Program-made: the position numbers and the translations under genes
Notes under the pieces: model-generated
Seen by the model: only the letters and a program-made list of their open reading frames with translations
Told to the model about the DNA's origin: nothing
The model's database searches: none
Assembly (NCBI GenBank): GCA_009823505.1
Contig: VZQC01002907.1
Coordinates: 1,106,254 to 1,170,253, forward strand
From: Rhizomys pruinosus
Lineage: Eukaryota; Chordata; Mammalia; Rodentia; Spalacidae
DNA: 64,000 bases
Reading direction: 5' to 3'
Shown here: one piece after another, positions 1 through 12,110 of the stretch
How positions within the stretch are numbered: the stretch's first letter is position 1
Layout: each line of letters opens with the position of its first letter

Positions 1-825
1 TTCCATTTTTTACAGTTCAATTTTCATGCTTTGCAAGCTCTGAGTTATACCAGAATTTATATTTTACTCTCAAGATTTTCTGTATATTCCTTAATACCAA
101 AATTTTTCTTTGCTTTTGTACAGATTTCCTCTATTTTTGAATGGATCTTTAATAGATAAAGTTTATTTTTTGTCTGATTTATCTAAACTAATGACTCAAT
201 TGTGGTGCCTTTGTATTGATTTCTCATTTTTTCACTCCACAGTGGTCACATTTTATACTTTAATAGCTTTTGATTAAGCAGTGAATGTCATTGAGAATGG
301 GTATAAGTGCTGGCTTCCCTCATGTCCAACTGAGGTATGCTGTTGTTCTCTTAAGGAGTGGATGTTACTGGATTTAAACAGTAAATTGTATGCTCCCCAT
401 ACACATCCCTGCTGTGTTTATTTGGCTTTCTGCTGCTGTTTTCTGCACAAGTGTGTGGTCAGCCAGAGATCAGGCATAGATGGAGTTCACCTTCTCCTCA
501 ATGCCCCATCTTTACTCTTTATTGTAACACAGTGTATAATGTCCATTCATTTCTGTATTTTTATGGTTACTTTTGCCTACAAAAGCAAAGTTAAGTAGTT
601 GTGAAAAGATCCTGTGTCCCACCGGTTGTAAAAAAAAAAACCTCTCTGAGGCTTTCTACAGCCAATTTCCTGAACTCTGAAACAGAATACTACTGAATTT
701 GTTTCCATATATGTTTGTTTCCATCTAAAGATTTAAATATATAATCCTCTGGAAGGTAAGAACAATGTTTGAGTTTTCTACCAGCAATTACTGCAACTTG
801 TTTTTGACCTAATGATAATGGTTCA
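1..825. other. Intronic stretch, nothing recognised
   Basis: AT-rich sequence upstream of the first MALRD1 exon. It has one open frame of 105 codons on the + strand (281-598), Cys-rich and without a recognisable domain, splice context or coding character; I treat it as chance. A short A run lies near 630. No repeat family was recognised. Confidence 0.5.
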
Positions 826-1043
826 TTTTATTTATTATTTTTATTATATGTATATTTCCTGCCTGCATATAAATGTACCTGTGTTGTGCAATGGCCACAG
901 TGGTCAGAAGGCATTGGATTCTCCTGGAACTGGAGTCACAGATGGTTGTTAGCTGCCATGTGGATGCTGGGAACCAGACCCGAGCATAGGTCCTGTAGAA
1001 CAGCATCCAATGCTCTCAACCACTGAGCCATTTCTCCAGCCCC
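826..1043 (-). mobile_element. B2 SINE (older copy)
   Basis: The right end reads as the complement of the B2 head (ggggctggagaaatggctc), with the tRNA-derived A and B box region next to it. The T-rich left end (about 826-850) is the A-tail on the minus strand. It is diverged from the younger copies in the window. Confidence 0.85.
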
Positions 1044-1399
1044 TCATTTTATTTCTTTAATTCAAACTGAATTGTGTTTCTTTAATTAAACAGATTATAT
1101 AGAAAGAATATAGTTTAATAAAGTTGTGATTTTATGTCAATGTGATGAATTTCATGTTCTGATTGAAATATAAGGCAATGCTATTTTTAGTAATAGAATT
1201 TAGTAGTGCTTTTCATATCAACTATCCTCAGGATAGATTTATATGCCATTTCACCTGGGGAGGAGTCTGGGTGGGCACTATAGCTTACCACAGCGGCCCT
1301 GTATCCTCTCTTCTCACCTGCACTACCAGGAAAACTGTATCTTGTTTTCTTTCTCTGCCTTGAATGGTTCTGATAAACACTGAGTGTAGAAGAGAAGAG

Positions 1400-2230
1400 A
1401 CTACAAGTAGGTATACATTCCCCTCCTGCTTTTCACTCCTCCAAATTAAATACCGACAAAATCCCAGGTTGTAGGCCATCACTGTGGGGAAAGCAAGGCA
1501 GCAGAAACTTGATGGAGCCAGTCATGTTACATCCAGTCCTGAGCAGACAGGAATGAATGCATGCGTGCATGTTAGTGCTCACAGTGCCCTCTTTCATTGA
1601 CCCTAGCTCCAGCTTCCTGCATTTCTAAGCCTAGGGAACAATCTGCAGAAGAAGGGGCGTGGTAGAATGTAAGGGCTTTGATTGGGGTTAATGGTGAAAC
1701 TACAACAATATAGACTGGACACTCATTTGATCAACTTGATTGAACATACAAGCCCCCCCTGCTGGATGGTGGGACCCATGAGCTGTGTGGGTTTGGGCAC
1801 AACTGCTTGCAAATTGGTTTTACATGAAGGATGCTTGTACTCACAAATTATCACTTATTGTTAAAAAATGAAAACAAAACAAAACAAAAAAGCAGAGAAA
1901 GATGCAGAAAACTTACAGCAGAATTCATGATCTGGGATGGGTATAGGGGTGGGGTGGGGGGAAGGGAAGGGGATATATGCCTGAACTGAATTGGAAAATG
2001 ATGTATGAAATACACAAAGCATCAATAAAAAAAAGAAAAAGATGGACTTTCCCAACCCAACTAACTCAAGTAAAAATTTCCTTCACAGCCATGCCTATAA
2101 GCCAGGCTAATCTGTACAGTCCTCATTGAGACTCCCTTTCCAGGTAATTCTATATTATTGTCAAACTGACAGCACTAACCAGGACAACTCTACCCCTTAT
2201 CAACTTGACACACAAATACTTTACCTTAAG
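1400..2230. mobile_element. Rodent DNA-transposon relic (URR1/hAT-Charlie-like), split by an insertion
   Basis: Sequence on either side of 1622-2042 resembles a common rodent medium-reiteration repeat: 'gggaaagcaaggcagcagaaacttgatgg'-like text on the left, and on the right the end resembling 'gtcaaactgacagcactaacc'. The family name is from memory of this class of repeat and is tentative. The two halves look like one element interrupted by the composite retroposon. Confidence 0.35.
1622..2042 (+). mobile_element. Composite retroposon copy, 5' truncated (L1-type 3' end)
   Basis: Closely matches the minus-strand copies at 16408-17140 and 23418-24062, but begins at the 'tctaagcctagggaacaat' block and so lacks their first ~220 bp. 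After the shared middle block it carries an A-rich joint (1862-1890), then the L1 3'UTR polypurine tract and 'gatgtatgaaatacacaaa', and ends in an A-rich tail near 2030-2042. A convincing target-site duplication was not found. Confidence 0.7.
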
Positions 2231-3172
2231 CTGTAAACTTCCACCCTTGAACACAAAATCTCATATGTAAAACTAGTCCAACTTTAAAAGATCCATAGTC
2301 TTTAAAAAAGTCCAGCACAATAAAAGTCCAAAGTCTCTTAATTATGAGCTTTTAAAAATCAAAAACAGGGCTGGAGAGATGACCTAGTGGTTAAGAGCAC
2401 CGACTGCTCTTACAGAGTACCAGGGTTTGATCCCCAGCACCCATATGGCAGATGAGAACCTTCTTTAACTCCAGTTCCAGGGGAATCCGACACCCTCTTC
2501 TGACCTCCGCAGCATTGCATGACACGGGTGCACAAACCTACATGCAGACAGTACATTCATACACATACAAAAATAGATAAAAAGTAAAAAAAAATAAAAA
2601 ACAAACTGTATACATTCAACATATACATATTGCTATTAGACAATGGAAGGACTGGGAGACAGCAAGGGGAAATTATACCACAGTGAAACCAAAATCTATC
2701 AGAGAGAACATCAACCCTGTAACCCCATGCCTGGCACTTATGGTGTCATCATCTGGGCTTCAAAGGCCTGGGTAGCACCCCTGCCCTCCAACTGTGCCAC
2801 CTGAAGCAGGTTCCCACTTAGGCTTAAGCTACCTCCATTCCACACCTACAGCCCTCCTTGAGGGGTATGGTATGATCCTTGCATCTCCAATACACTGGTG
2901 GCCCCCACTGCCTCTTGGGCTCCACCTTCACAGCTTTTCCAGTTCACTTTGAGGTCTCAGCGGGGGCTCAAACCCTGCCACACAGTGCCTGGCCTCGTCA
3001 GGTCACCATGACTTCCTTAATCTTTCCTCTTTTTTGGCTTCAAAACCAGAATCATGTGTATGGTATCCTCTAATTTTGCCATCAGTTGGAGATGTAGCCT
3101 GATCTAAGAACACAGCTATATTAGATTCTCCATGCTCAACCTGAAGATCATGATCCTATTGTCCTGGTAGAA
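2231..3172. other. Unclassified rodent interspersed repeat with a B2 inside
   Basis: Text such as 'aagtccaaagtctctta', followed by a GC-richer block at 2700-3010, resembles a common rodent repeat that I cannot name with certainty. The B2 at 2367-2600 interrupts it. The short open frame at 2879-3073 lies in this repeat and is not credited as a gene. Confidence 0.3.
2367..2600 (+). mobile_element. B2 SINE
   Basis: Head gggctggagagatgacctag, then the tRNA-like A and B boxes, the B2 body, and an A-rich tail from about 2565. It has the short form of the body, without the internal duplication seen in younger copies. Confidence 0.9.
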
Positions 3173-3186
3173 AGTACTAGGTTATT

Positions 3187-3351
3187 CTTTTTTTTTTTTT
3201 TTTTTTTGGTCTTTTTGAGACAGGGTCTCCCTGCAGCCCCAGCTGTCTTGGAACTCACTCTGTAGACCAGACTGGCCTTGAACTCACAGAGATCTGCCTA
3301 CCTCTGCCTCCCAAGTGCTAGGATTAACTGTGTGCACCACCACGCCTGGCC
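3187..3351 (-). mobile_element. B1 SINE with target-site duplication
   Basis: T-rich left end, then the complement of the 7SL-derived B1 (gagacagggtctccct ... gtgcaccaccacgcctggc). It is flanked by imperfect 14-bp duplications, agtactaggttatt (3173-3186) and agtgctaggctatt (3352-3365). Confidence 0.92.
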
Positions 3352-3365
3352 AGTGCTAGGCTATT

Positions 3366-4695
3366 TTTGAATGTCATTAATCTCTTCAACAGTTACAGCT
3401 TATACATGATTTGTTCTCTGAAATTTTCTTGTCTGACCATTTGATCTTGACCCCACACTTTTCATTCATCCGACAAAATAACCCCAATGTCTTTAAATTC
3501 CACATTACTCAAATTCTCAGGACATGGACAGTATGAAGTCAAATTTCTGGCCAAAATATCACATGGGTGGCCCCCTAACCCAGTTCCTTATAAAGTTGAC
3601 TTTTTATTTTTATTTCTTTTGATTGGGGGGGTGGAGGCCATTGGTGATTAAAGTTATTATTGAAAGATTTGTGTAGGTTACTGTCATATTTTCTCTTTGT
3701 ATTCTTAGTCCTATTTTGTGTTTTGGGGGGCGCAGAGAAGACAGATGGTATATTTAAATCAGTGCACGAACCCAAAAGTGGATATACATCTGGAAGCCCA
3801 AATAAAGTAATATCAAAATTCAATACCAAATATTGAAATGGAAAGTAATTTTTCACTTTTCACAAATTGAGACATTAACCATAGAATGGGAGTGAGCAGC
3901 ACATGTGGGCTGTGTCTCATTCTATTCTAATTTTCAAAATCGTGATTTTATTGATACACTGATATTGTCCGTGCTGGTTTTATGCTACAAAGGCAGAATT
4001 AAAGAGTTATCACAAAGATCACATAACCCTTGAAGTTTAATATATTAGTTCCTTCTTAGCATTTACAGAAATAAATTCTTCTGAATCCACATTTCAAGGA
4101 TTTTTGTTTGCTTATACAAGGGTGATTAATGAATAATCACAGAGTGAAGATTCACTAGAACGAAGAGTAATCTACTTCTTCCTTTATCAAGAAGGCCTTG
4201 CTATTAAAACTAAAAGAACTAAAGGAGAAAAATTGCCAGCTCATCTGGACAACAAATTTAGAAAATTCTGTATATTTTAGTGATGCTTTCTTTTACTTAG
4301 AGACCTCACCCTGAGCCAACAGAGATGTGCTGAGGATTTCTAAGCAAGATTATAGGATGAGATACCTACTTTAGGATGGACCAATAAGATCACATAGATG
4401 GCTTTCTTGTCTCCTCTGCAACAGTATAGAAGAGTACATGAAATATGGACGGCTTTGGAGACAGAGCTGGTTTCAAACCTGGATGAGTCACTCAGAAAAT
4501 ACATTTGATATGTACTGTGAACCAACCTGGAAAATATTTTCTCCTAATTTGTTTTCAATTCCCATGAAAAGAATTATGAGTAGTTTTGTTTTTTTCCCAA
4601 AACACCAACAGCTCTTGGACACTGGGCTTTGTTCACTAAGGGGGTTGGGAGAAGTTTCACACTATAGATCAAGATGATTCAATAGAAACATTAGA
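3366..4695. other. Intronic stretch, nothing recognised
   Basis: AT-rich intron without an obvious repeat family. The overlapping short frames at 3575-3856 (minus), 4340-4525 (minus) and 4438-4677 (plus) have no domain, no splice-site support and no low-complexity explanation beyond chance. Confidence 0.45.
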
Positions 4696-5045
4696 AGAAC
4701 AGCCCTATAGAAACCATCTTATTCTATAAAAATACCATCAATGAGGTAGTTTATAAACATTAATTTCTCACAGTTCTTGAAGTTGGGAGTCCAAGGTCAC
4801 AAACCACATTCTGTATCTGGTAAGAGTTTTTCAATTCATGTTTCCCTGTTTTCTTTCCTTCATATGGTAGAAATATGAGTTAATTCTCTAGGGTGTCCCA
4901 CATTAAAGCCATAATCCCATTGATGGGAGCTCCATCCTTATGATTTAGTCACCTCCTGAGGATCAAAGCCCTAATGCCATCATCTTGAGAACTAGGATTT
5001 TTAGCTTATGAACTTCAATGACATAACACTTTGAATAGTTTGTAC
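4696..5045. mobile_element. Ancient mammalian interspersed repeat relic (class uncertain)
   Basis: The text 'ttctcacagttcttgaagttgggagt ... cattgatgggagctccatcc ... gatttagtcacctcc' resembles an old mammalian repeat family shared with other mammals. A related but diverged copy appears at about 7935-8240. I cannot name the family reliably. Confidence 0.4.
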
Positions 5046-6390
5046 TGCTCCCGAAGCTCATGTAGTTCATGACAACATATATTGCCTCAGTTCTGGCAGG
5101 TATAATAACCAGTCTATCATATCACAATGACTCAGATGGTATATGTTAACCCAAAGGATGAGCCTGGATAATATATCTCATACTATATATAACCAAGCCC
5201 AAAGCCTAATTGATCTTATTAAAATATTTTCCTTCCAATTTAATTAAGATGACTACCCAGAGACCTCAACTAAGGACTAAAAAAGCATTATTCTAATTAC
5301 TTCAACTTTAAAGTAAGACTTTGGAAACTGATTATCATATGAGACCTGGCTGACTATACAAAGAAGTTTGGACTATAAAGCAAATTTTTATGACCATAAT
5401 TTAAAAGGCTGGTATACATTATCACCTAGGATATTTACTTTTGGAATATCTTAAAGTATGGCTATGACTTTCATAAACATTTTACTGTCTTCTTAAGTAA
5501 AGGTGTGTTTCTCTATACCATCCTACTTCCCACTCTGTGAAAAAACATCATTTGAAGGTTAGTGGGGAGAGGCTGATATTTTATGGGTGGCAGCTTTGTT
5601 GTTATCTATAGTCAGTTCTGCTGTACTCATTTGGGAAGAGAAACTGATTTTTTTTTTCTTGCAGGTACATGCTTGAGTAATCTCATACTAGATGCAGGCA
5701 AGTGTTTGTGCAATCCTTCATTTTTCCGTTAGGAATCATATATGCATCATGTACATAATACCTTCTAAGCCTGGGTGACTGAATACTGTGCTGTTATTAC
5801 ACTGGTCCTGTGCTCAAAATTTGATATACCATCACACATACTGTTTAGTTGTTTGTTTTTTCAAATGAATCTCTTGACATGTCTCCCCTTTTAACTTTTA
5901 CTTTCAAGTCCATGGGATATTTATTTCATACATATTACTATAATTTATATTTTGACTAAAATATTCTGGAGTTATGCTGAATTGGGTAACAACATATTTT
6001 TCATTGTTTGGCTTCTGTAAAATTGATAATTAATATGAAGAACTTTTGACTACGTGCCTTTATGACTGCCAGACCTTTTGATATTAAATTCCCACATGTC
6101 TACAATCTATTCTCTTTGCTATGTTTGTTGCTTTGCCTGGAAAAATGACCACTCTTGTTTAGCCAGCCTGGATGTATGAGAATTCTGTATCTAAACAGTC
6201 AAACAAACACAGATGAAACATGTTTGAGAAAATTCTGTACATATGGAATATCTAAAGACTTTTTGTCATTGTTCCTTAAACAATATAGCATAGCTACTTG
6301 TATAATATTTTTATTATGTCAGCTTCATACAATACATTTTTATTGTATTAGATCCTCAGCCCTATTAGCCTTACTGCCAAAGTGATATCA
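5046..6390. other. Intronic stretch, nothing recognised
   Basis: AT-rich intron. The 76-codon frame at 6155-6385 is in AT-rich DNA with no coding signature. Confidence 0.4.
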
Positions 6391-6401
6391 TGTACTCTGT
6401 G

Positions 6402-6402
<1 letters not shown>

Positions 6403-6444
<42 letters not shown>

Positions 6445-6500
6445 TTATATACTTATATATAAATGGTTTATATATAAAAAAAAATGTATTTGATGTCTAA

Positions 6501-6540
<40 letters not shown>
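6403..6540. repeat. Two (TA)n microsatellites
   Basis: About 38 bp of alternating TA (6403-6441) and a second tract of similar length (about 6505-6540), separated by roughly 65 bp of AT-rich sequence. Confidence 0.95.
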
Positions 6541-6543
<3 letters not shown>

Positions 6544-6544
6544 T

Positions 6545-6735
6545 GTTGAAACAAACTTGTGTCCCCAAATGCCCTTTGGTGTGGGTCTATCCACTAGTGC
6601 TGGATAGACCTTCCAGTCTCACGCCCCTAAAGAAAACTAACTCTCCCTCTCCCAACAGCTATCAGCTGCCAGTAGTTCCTCAGCTAGGGTTGGAATGTCT
6701 TCCCTACTTCCGCACTTGAAACAAAGTGTTTCAGA
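6545..6735 (-). mobile_element. Lx-type L1 3'UTR fragment
   Basis: Contains 'ctaactctccctctcccaacagctatc' and 'agtagttcctcagctaggg'-like text, which recurs in the old L1 3'UTRs at 51460-51600 and 51990-52060. Only the 3'UTR is present. Confidence 0.55.
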
Positions 6736-6958
6736 GGTTATAAATAGTTGAAATAAAAATATGATTCAGTTTTATAAATGGCTTTAGACATCCAGGGATT
6801 TGTTTATCTGTAGTGGACCTGGAATCAATTCCCATAAGATACCAAGAAATAATGATATGATTCAATCCAAGCCTATAATTTCTGCCAATTCTTTCTTCTC
6901 TTCATTTATTTACTTTCATGATTTAAAACTCATGTATTTTTGTGAATAAGCATATTTT

Positions 6959-7278
6959 AAAATTTTTTATTACTTATTTATTTACTTATTTATTTACTTA
7001 TTTATTTATTATTTATTTGGTCTTTTCAAGACAGGGTCTCCTTGTAGCCCAAGCTGTCCTGGAACTTGTTCTGTTATTTTTATTTTATGTGTATGAATGT
7101 ACTGTCTGCGCGTAGGTTTGTGCACCCATGTCGTGCAATGCCACGGAGGTGAGAAGAGGGTGTTGGATTCCCCTGGAATGGGAGTTAAAGACAGTTCTCC
7201 GCGGCCATGTGGGTGCTGGGAATCAAACCTCTGCAAGAGCAGTCAGCGCTCTTAACCACTAGGCCATCTCCCCAGCCC
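6959..7278 (-). mobile_element. Chimeric B2-B1 retroposon inside one target-site duplication
   Basis: Reading the minus strand 5' to 3': a complete B2 from its head (complement of ctccccagccc at about 7266-7278) to about 7070, then directly about 50 bp of the 3' half of B1 (complement of 7018-7070, ending in the B1 'gaccctgtcttgaaaagacc' tail), then an (AAAT)n tail at 6959-7017. The whole unit is bounded by a perfect 16-bp duplication tgaataagcatatttt at 6943-6958 and 7279-7294. One duplication around both parts suggests a single insertion of a fused RNA or cDNA. A B2 that landed in an existing B1, followed by loss of the B1 head, is the alternative. Confidence 0.8.
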
Positions 7279-7294
7279 TGAATAAGCATATTTT

Positions 7295-7934
7295 GAACTC
7301 TAACAATATATCAGCATTGTTAAACAAATGCAATGACTTCCAAACACAGTTATAACATTCTTTTATTCCATCTAGGACCTGTTCTCGTGCATGTAGTTAC
7401 ATAATGGCAACATATACATGAGTACATGGTTGAATTCTGGCACTGCTGAAGAAATACTACAAACAACAAATGTTATTTTATTAAATGTGAAATGAATATC
7501 TGCTCTCTTTAGCCTTTGCATCTCTGTATTTATATCTAGGCTATGCTATTCTTCATTTGATCATAGTCACATTTATAATATTTTCTTCAGGGTGATTTTA
7601 TATGTCCTAAAAACTGTTCTTATTCTCATATCATGATGATATTGAAGTTAAATCATACAAATTACATTGTTTTAGATTTCACACTTCAATTACAATCTAT
7701 CCAAATTTTATTCCCTTTGGGTGCTTATGAGATAAAGGTCAAAGTATATTTTCCCCTGGGTCTGTCTATTCAGGTCACCTAGTAAAAAGTTTGTCTTTTC
7801 TATTATGGTTCTTAAGAAACACATTTTTCATAAAATATATGGCAAATTTAGTGTGATTGTGTTTCAGGACATTTCTTCCAGTTCACTGGGCTTTTTTATC
7901 CTGCTCTGGTCTCATTCTTTATTAAAGTCTCAGT
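7295..7934. other. Intronic stretch, nothing recognised
   Basis: AT-rich, no repeat or exon recognised. A short frame at 7805-8059 runs into the old repeat that follows and is not credited. Confidence 0.4.
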
Positions 7935-8240
7935 CTCCTCCAGTTGCTATAAGAAATACAAACTTGGGGGCTTTTAAGCAACAGTCTTCTCTTGCTCACA
8001 GTTCTAGTGGGTGGGACATACTAGACCCAGTGTCTAAAAGGCTATTTCCTAGGTCATAGGAAAGTTGGAGTGTCTTCATTTCACCCTCACAAGGATGGAA
8101 AGAGGGTCTCTAATAAGAGTTCTAATCAAGCCTCCTAGGTAACTTAGTCATTTTCTCAAAGTCTGTACTTCCTGTGATATAACTTTGGTGCTTAAGATTT
8201 CAACATATGGATTATAGGTGTGATCATTCAGAGTAGGGCA
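7935..8240. mobile_element. Ancient mammalian repeat relic, related to 4696-5045
   Basis: Shares 'ctcacagttctagtggg ... tcaacatatgga' with the old repeat type at 4.7-5.0 kb. Heavily diverged; class not determined. Confidence 0.35.
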
Positions 8241-8756
8241 CTTGAGGACAACACCTTTGTAGTGAGTCTTGATAATCTGACTAAGGCTCAGCTTCATTCC
8301 TCTTCATAATAAAGTAGACTATATTGTCTATTTGTATTTTCATATGAATGTTTGCATTACTTCAACAATTTCTGAGAAATAAAACTATTGATAGTGTGTT
8401 GGAATTTTGATGAATACATAAACCAATTTGTGAAGAATTACATATTTAAGCTGTGTAGAACTATAAACACAGTGCTGTGCTGGAGTGAAGCTGTTCTGCC
8501 TCATGCGAGCTGATTGTACCCATTTCTTCCCCATTCCAATTCACAATGAGAATCATAGACAAACTCATGTAGAGATGTATATGGTATAGAATATGTTATT
8601 GTGTGCCAAATCATCAAAATAAGAATTCTTAAATGTATATTCATGATACCTTTTATCTCATGAATTTTTTTTTTACCCCAGGCATATGGGTCTATAAAAC
8701 AGATATACAATCAAATATTTACTAAAAAGCAATCTATTTAAAAGTATCTGATAATC
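8241..8756. other. Intronic stretch, nothing recognised
   Basis: AT-rich intron between an old repeat and a B2. No exon-like or RNA-like feature seen. Confidence 0.4.
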
Positions 8757-8990
8757 AGGGATGGAGAGATAGCTCAGCAGTTTAGAGGACTGGCTGCTTT
8801 TGTGGAAGACCTTGGTTTGATTCCCAGTACCGACCTGGTGGCTAACAACCATCCATAACTCCAGTTCTAGGAGATTAACTGCTCTCTTCTGACCTCTGAA
8901 CTTTAGGGCATTACACAACATAGGATCACTTGCATGCAGATATACATGCAGGTAATACACTCATACATATAAAATAAAACATAAGCAAAT
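8757..8990 (+). mobile_element. B2/B3-type SINE (older copy)
   Basis: Begins with the B2 head (caggggatggagagatagctc), has the tRNA-like boxes in diverged form, and ends in an A-rich tail 'aaataaaacataagcaaataaaat'-like at about 8965-8990. Confidence 0.85.
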
Positions 8991-9548
8991 AAAATATGTT
9001 TAAAGATCTGATATTCATAAATTATACAACTTATTAAAAAGAAAACAATTTGCAAACTAATGAGATGTCTTTGCTAGTTTATTATACAGAAGTAATTGAA
9101 GCTTGGCTAAATATTTGGTACTCTAAGATACACAACATTCTCAATATTTTTCACAGTTGATAATTTTTTATTTTATACTGAAAATGCCACCTCAAAGTAC
9201 GAAATGGCAGATTATGCTTAGGACTATTTCAGAAATTGTTGGAAATTCTCTTCCAATTCCAAGCCAAAATTCATTTAATGATTTCCTATGAAACTCAACT
9301 TAATAATTCAAACAGCCGTTTTTAAAATGAGATACTCTAAAAATAATCCAATCCAAAGATAAACTAATTTGATATTTACATGACAAAGAATAAACGTAGA
9401 AAATATTAAAAGTTTTCATTTTCCATAATTAAAAATGGCATGTTTCCAAAACAGCAGAAAACTTTAGAATATATACCATAGTCTGATTAAAACTGAAGAT
9501 TTTCAGGCAGCACTCGTTGGAGCGCATGGCATTACAGAAATGCTGGTA
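8991..9548. other. Intronic stretch, nothing recognised
   Basis: AT-rich intron between two B2 copies. No recognised feature. Confidence 0.4.
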
Positions 9549-9560
9549 AAGAATACATGT

Positions 9561-9814
9561 TGTGGGGCTGGAGAGATGGCCTAGTGGTTAAGAGCGCTGA
9601 CTGCTCTTGCAGAGGACCCGGGTTCGATCCCCAGCTCCCACATGGTGGCCAAGAATCGTCTGAAACTCCAATTCCAGGAGACCTTCAGTTCCAGGGGAAT
9701 TTGACACCCTCTTCTGGCCTCTGCGGCATTGCACGACACGAGTGCACAAACTTGCATGCAGACAGTACATTCCTACACATACAGAAATAAATAAAATTAA
9801 AATTAAAAAATTAT
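9561..9814 (+). mobile_element. B2 SINE with target-site duplication
   Basis: Well-preserved head, A box and B box (gggttcgatcc), long-form body with the 'ccaattccaggag' duplication, and A-rich tail. The 12-bp duplication aagaatacatgt lies at 9549-9560 and 9815-9826, so this copy is fairly young. Confidence 0.93.
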
Positions 9815-9826
9815 AAGAATACATGT

Positions 9827-10385
9827 GTGTATGTAGAACCACGGCCTCAGTGAAATCAAATCTTACAACATGAATCAGAAATACAGTTGACTCACTAAAT
9901 ATTTGGTTTTGAATTGATTTTTAGTTACTATGCTTTCACAAACATGTTACTGTTTCCAAGATTTTTATGACACTCCACATTCAGTTATATGATCTTCTAT
10001 AGGGTTATGATCTATAGTCTAAGATGCTGAGTGTTTGAAAGCCAATACCAGGTTTTAAAAAAGTAGGGTAAAATAACAACCCCATTTTCTAGCTTTAAAA
10101 ATTATTCTAAGTTATGTATGAAGAATAGATGGAATGGGTGAGCAACAGTAGAAAAAGTGCTCAGGAATCACATTATGTTGGGAAAGAAATCTCAAGAGTT
10201 CAACTTATGGCAAAAATTAAAATGAAGAGGAAAGGACAGCCCAATCTGTATCTCAATAGGTGAACCTTAGTTTCATATAAGATTTAAGAGTCTTTAAAAT
10301 TAGTTTTATGATAAAGCGTTACTAATTTAAAATATTCTGATTGTTTAAAATTCACATTTTTTTTTTTGGTTCTTAGCCTCACCCT
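9827..10385. other. Intronic stretch, nothing recognised
   Basis: AT-rich intron between two B2 SINEs; no repeat or exon recognised. Confidence 0.4.
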
Positions 10386-10622
10386 TGGGGCTGGAGAGAT
10401 AGCTTAGCGGTTAAGAGCACCAACTGCTCTTGCAGAGGACCCAGGTTCGATCCCCAGCACCCACATGGCGGCTAAGAAACTGTTTGTAACTCCACTCCCA
10501 GGAGAACTCCAGTTCCAGGGGAATCTGAGACCCTCTTCTGACCTCCGCGGCACTGCACGACACGGGTGCACAGACCTACATGCAGACAGTACATTCATAC
10601 ACATACAAAAATAAATTAAAAA
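10386..10622 (+). mobile_element. B2 SINE, long form
   Basis: Head ggggctggagagatagctta, intact B box (ggttcgatcccc), duplicated 'actccactcccaggagaactccagttcc'-type body shortened here to its key feature, and tail at 10605-10622. Target-site duplication not clear. Confidence 0.9.
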
Positions 10623-10880
10623 ATTTTTGAATTCACATATTAAATAAGACATATAGTCTATGTATTGACGAACCCATGTAGAACTGCACAAACTCATTTT
10701 CCTTGGTTGTTTACATTGTTTCTTTTGTATCCTTCATGTATAACTCTATGGACTATTGTTCCTGATAGTACTGGTATATGAGGGTATTAAGAATTCCAGG
10801 AATAAACCTTGCAGTTGTTTTTCATTGAGATAGAATTCAAATGAATATAATTGTACTTCTTCTAAAAATACTCTTAACCC

Positions 10881-11077
10881 CAGGCTGGCGAGATGGCTCA
10901 GCAGTTAAGAGCACTCACTGCTCTTGCAGAGGATCTAGGTTCAATTCCCTGCACCCACATGGCAGCTAACATCTGTAACTCCAGTTCCAGGGGATCTGAC
11001 ACCCTCTTCTGACCTCCACCAGAATTTCACGACATGGGTGCATGTACATACAGACAAGCAATACATTATACACATAA

Positions 11078-11111
<34 letters not shown>
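10881..11111 (+). mobile_element. B2 SINE with (AAT)n tail
   Basis: Short-form B2 from 'caggctggcgagatggctc' to an expanded (AAT)n tail of about 35 bp at 11078-11111, a common fate of SINE A-tails. Confidence 0.9.
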
Positions 11112-11510
11112 TCTTCTGTGCTAGTCAGCATTCCTTCAGTGTGACAAAATATGTGAGGCGAACAATTTAAAAGGTGAATAAATATTGTGGCTCAAGATTA
11201 CAGAGTCTCAGTCCATGACTAGCAGGCAGAGCACTGTGGCTGGGAGCACTCGTTAGACCAATGTTGCTCATCTCACTACAGTCAGGAAGCAAAAGGGAAG
11301 AGGCCAGGGATGGTGGTACACTCCCAGTGACTTATCTCTTCCAACTAATCTGTCCCCTCCCAGTGCCCATTAAGCTATGAAGCCATAATTGAGTTACTCC
11401 ATCAATGAGTCTAGATTCCTCATGATCCAGTCATTTCTCAGAAGCTCCATTTCTGAGCATAGGTGCGTTGTGGGCCACATTTTTCTGACCCGAATAATAT
11501 GCTCTGGTAT
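11112..11510. mobile_element. Rodent DNA-transposon relic (URR1-like)
   Basis: The text 'gctagtcagcattccttcagtgtgac' and 'tggctcaagattacagag' resembles the rodent repeat type also seen around 1400-2230 and 18975-19330. Classification is tentative. Confidence 0.35.
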
Positions 11511-11619
11511 GAAAGATATCAAATTGCTTATATAATTTGCAGAATCTCATGACATAAACATGGATTACACCTACTATCTACTGATTATCTAAACTGTGCC
11601 AGATATTCACATACTGATT

Positions 11620-12110
11620 TCTATTTTTTAATTTAATTTTTATTGAATTTTTGTGTATTTCATACATAACATCTCAATCAGTCTTAATCCCTATTATACC
11701 CTCTTCTCCATTGGCACCCTCCCATAGCTCCCTCCTGTACTTCATACATTCTGTCATTTGTGTTAGGGTCTATTGTGCCAATTTAATCTCACCAGCCATT
11801 CCTCAGGGTCCATTCATCCTCTGAGCTCTAGTCAGCCTGTCCAGAGTCCCTCACTTAAAGAAAACCAGTTGTTCCTCACCCAACCGCAATCTGTTGCCAA
11901 TACTTTTTAATCTAAGATTGAATTCTGCTACTCATTTCTGCAGTCTGATGCTGGGTTTTTATCTGGTTAAGCTTGCATGGGTCTGGCCTTGATGCTGGGT
12001 TTTTATCTGGTTGAGCTTGCATGGGTCTTGTGCATGCCAGTACCATTGCTGTAGGTTCATATGAGCAGGGTCCCCAGAGCTTGTAGGATTCTATTTCCAA
12101 TTATTTAGAC
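11620..12110 (-). mobile_element. Lx-type L1 3'UTR
   Basis: T-rich left end, then 'gtgtatttcatacataac' (complement of an L1 3' end) and a CT-rich block. A 45-50 bp unit containing 'gatgctgggtttttatctggtt' is tandemly duplicated at about 11948-12040. No ORF2 sequence is attached. Confidence 0.65.

Noticed and set aside
281..598. 105-codon Cys-rich frame as a possible secreted peptide or missed exon
   Set aside because: No MAM or LDLa signature, no flanking splice sites in a fitting phase and no signal-peptide pattern.
6943..7294. Evenly spaced short repeats resembling a CRISPR-like array, here and at 47859-47907
   Set aside because: These are (ATTT)n and (ATCT)n microsatellites or SINE tails in a mammalian genome.
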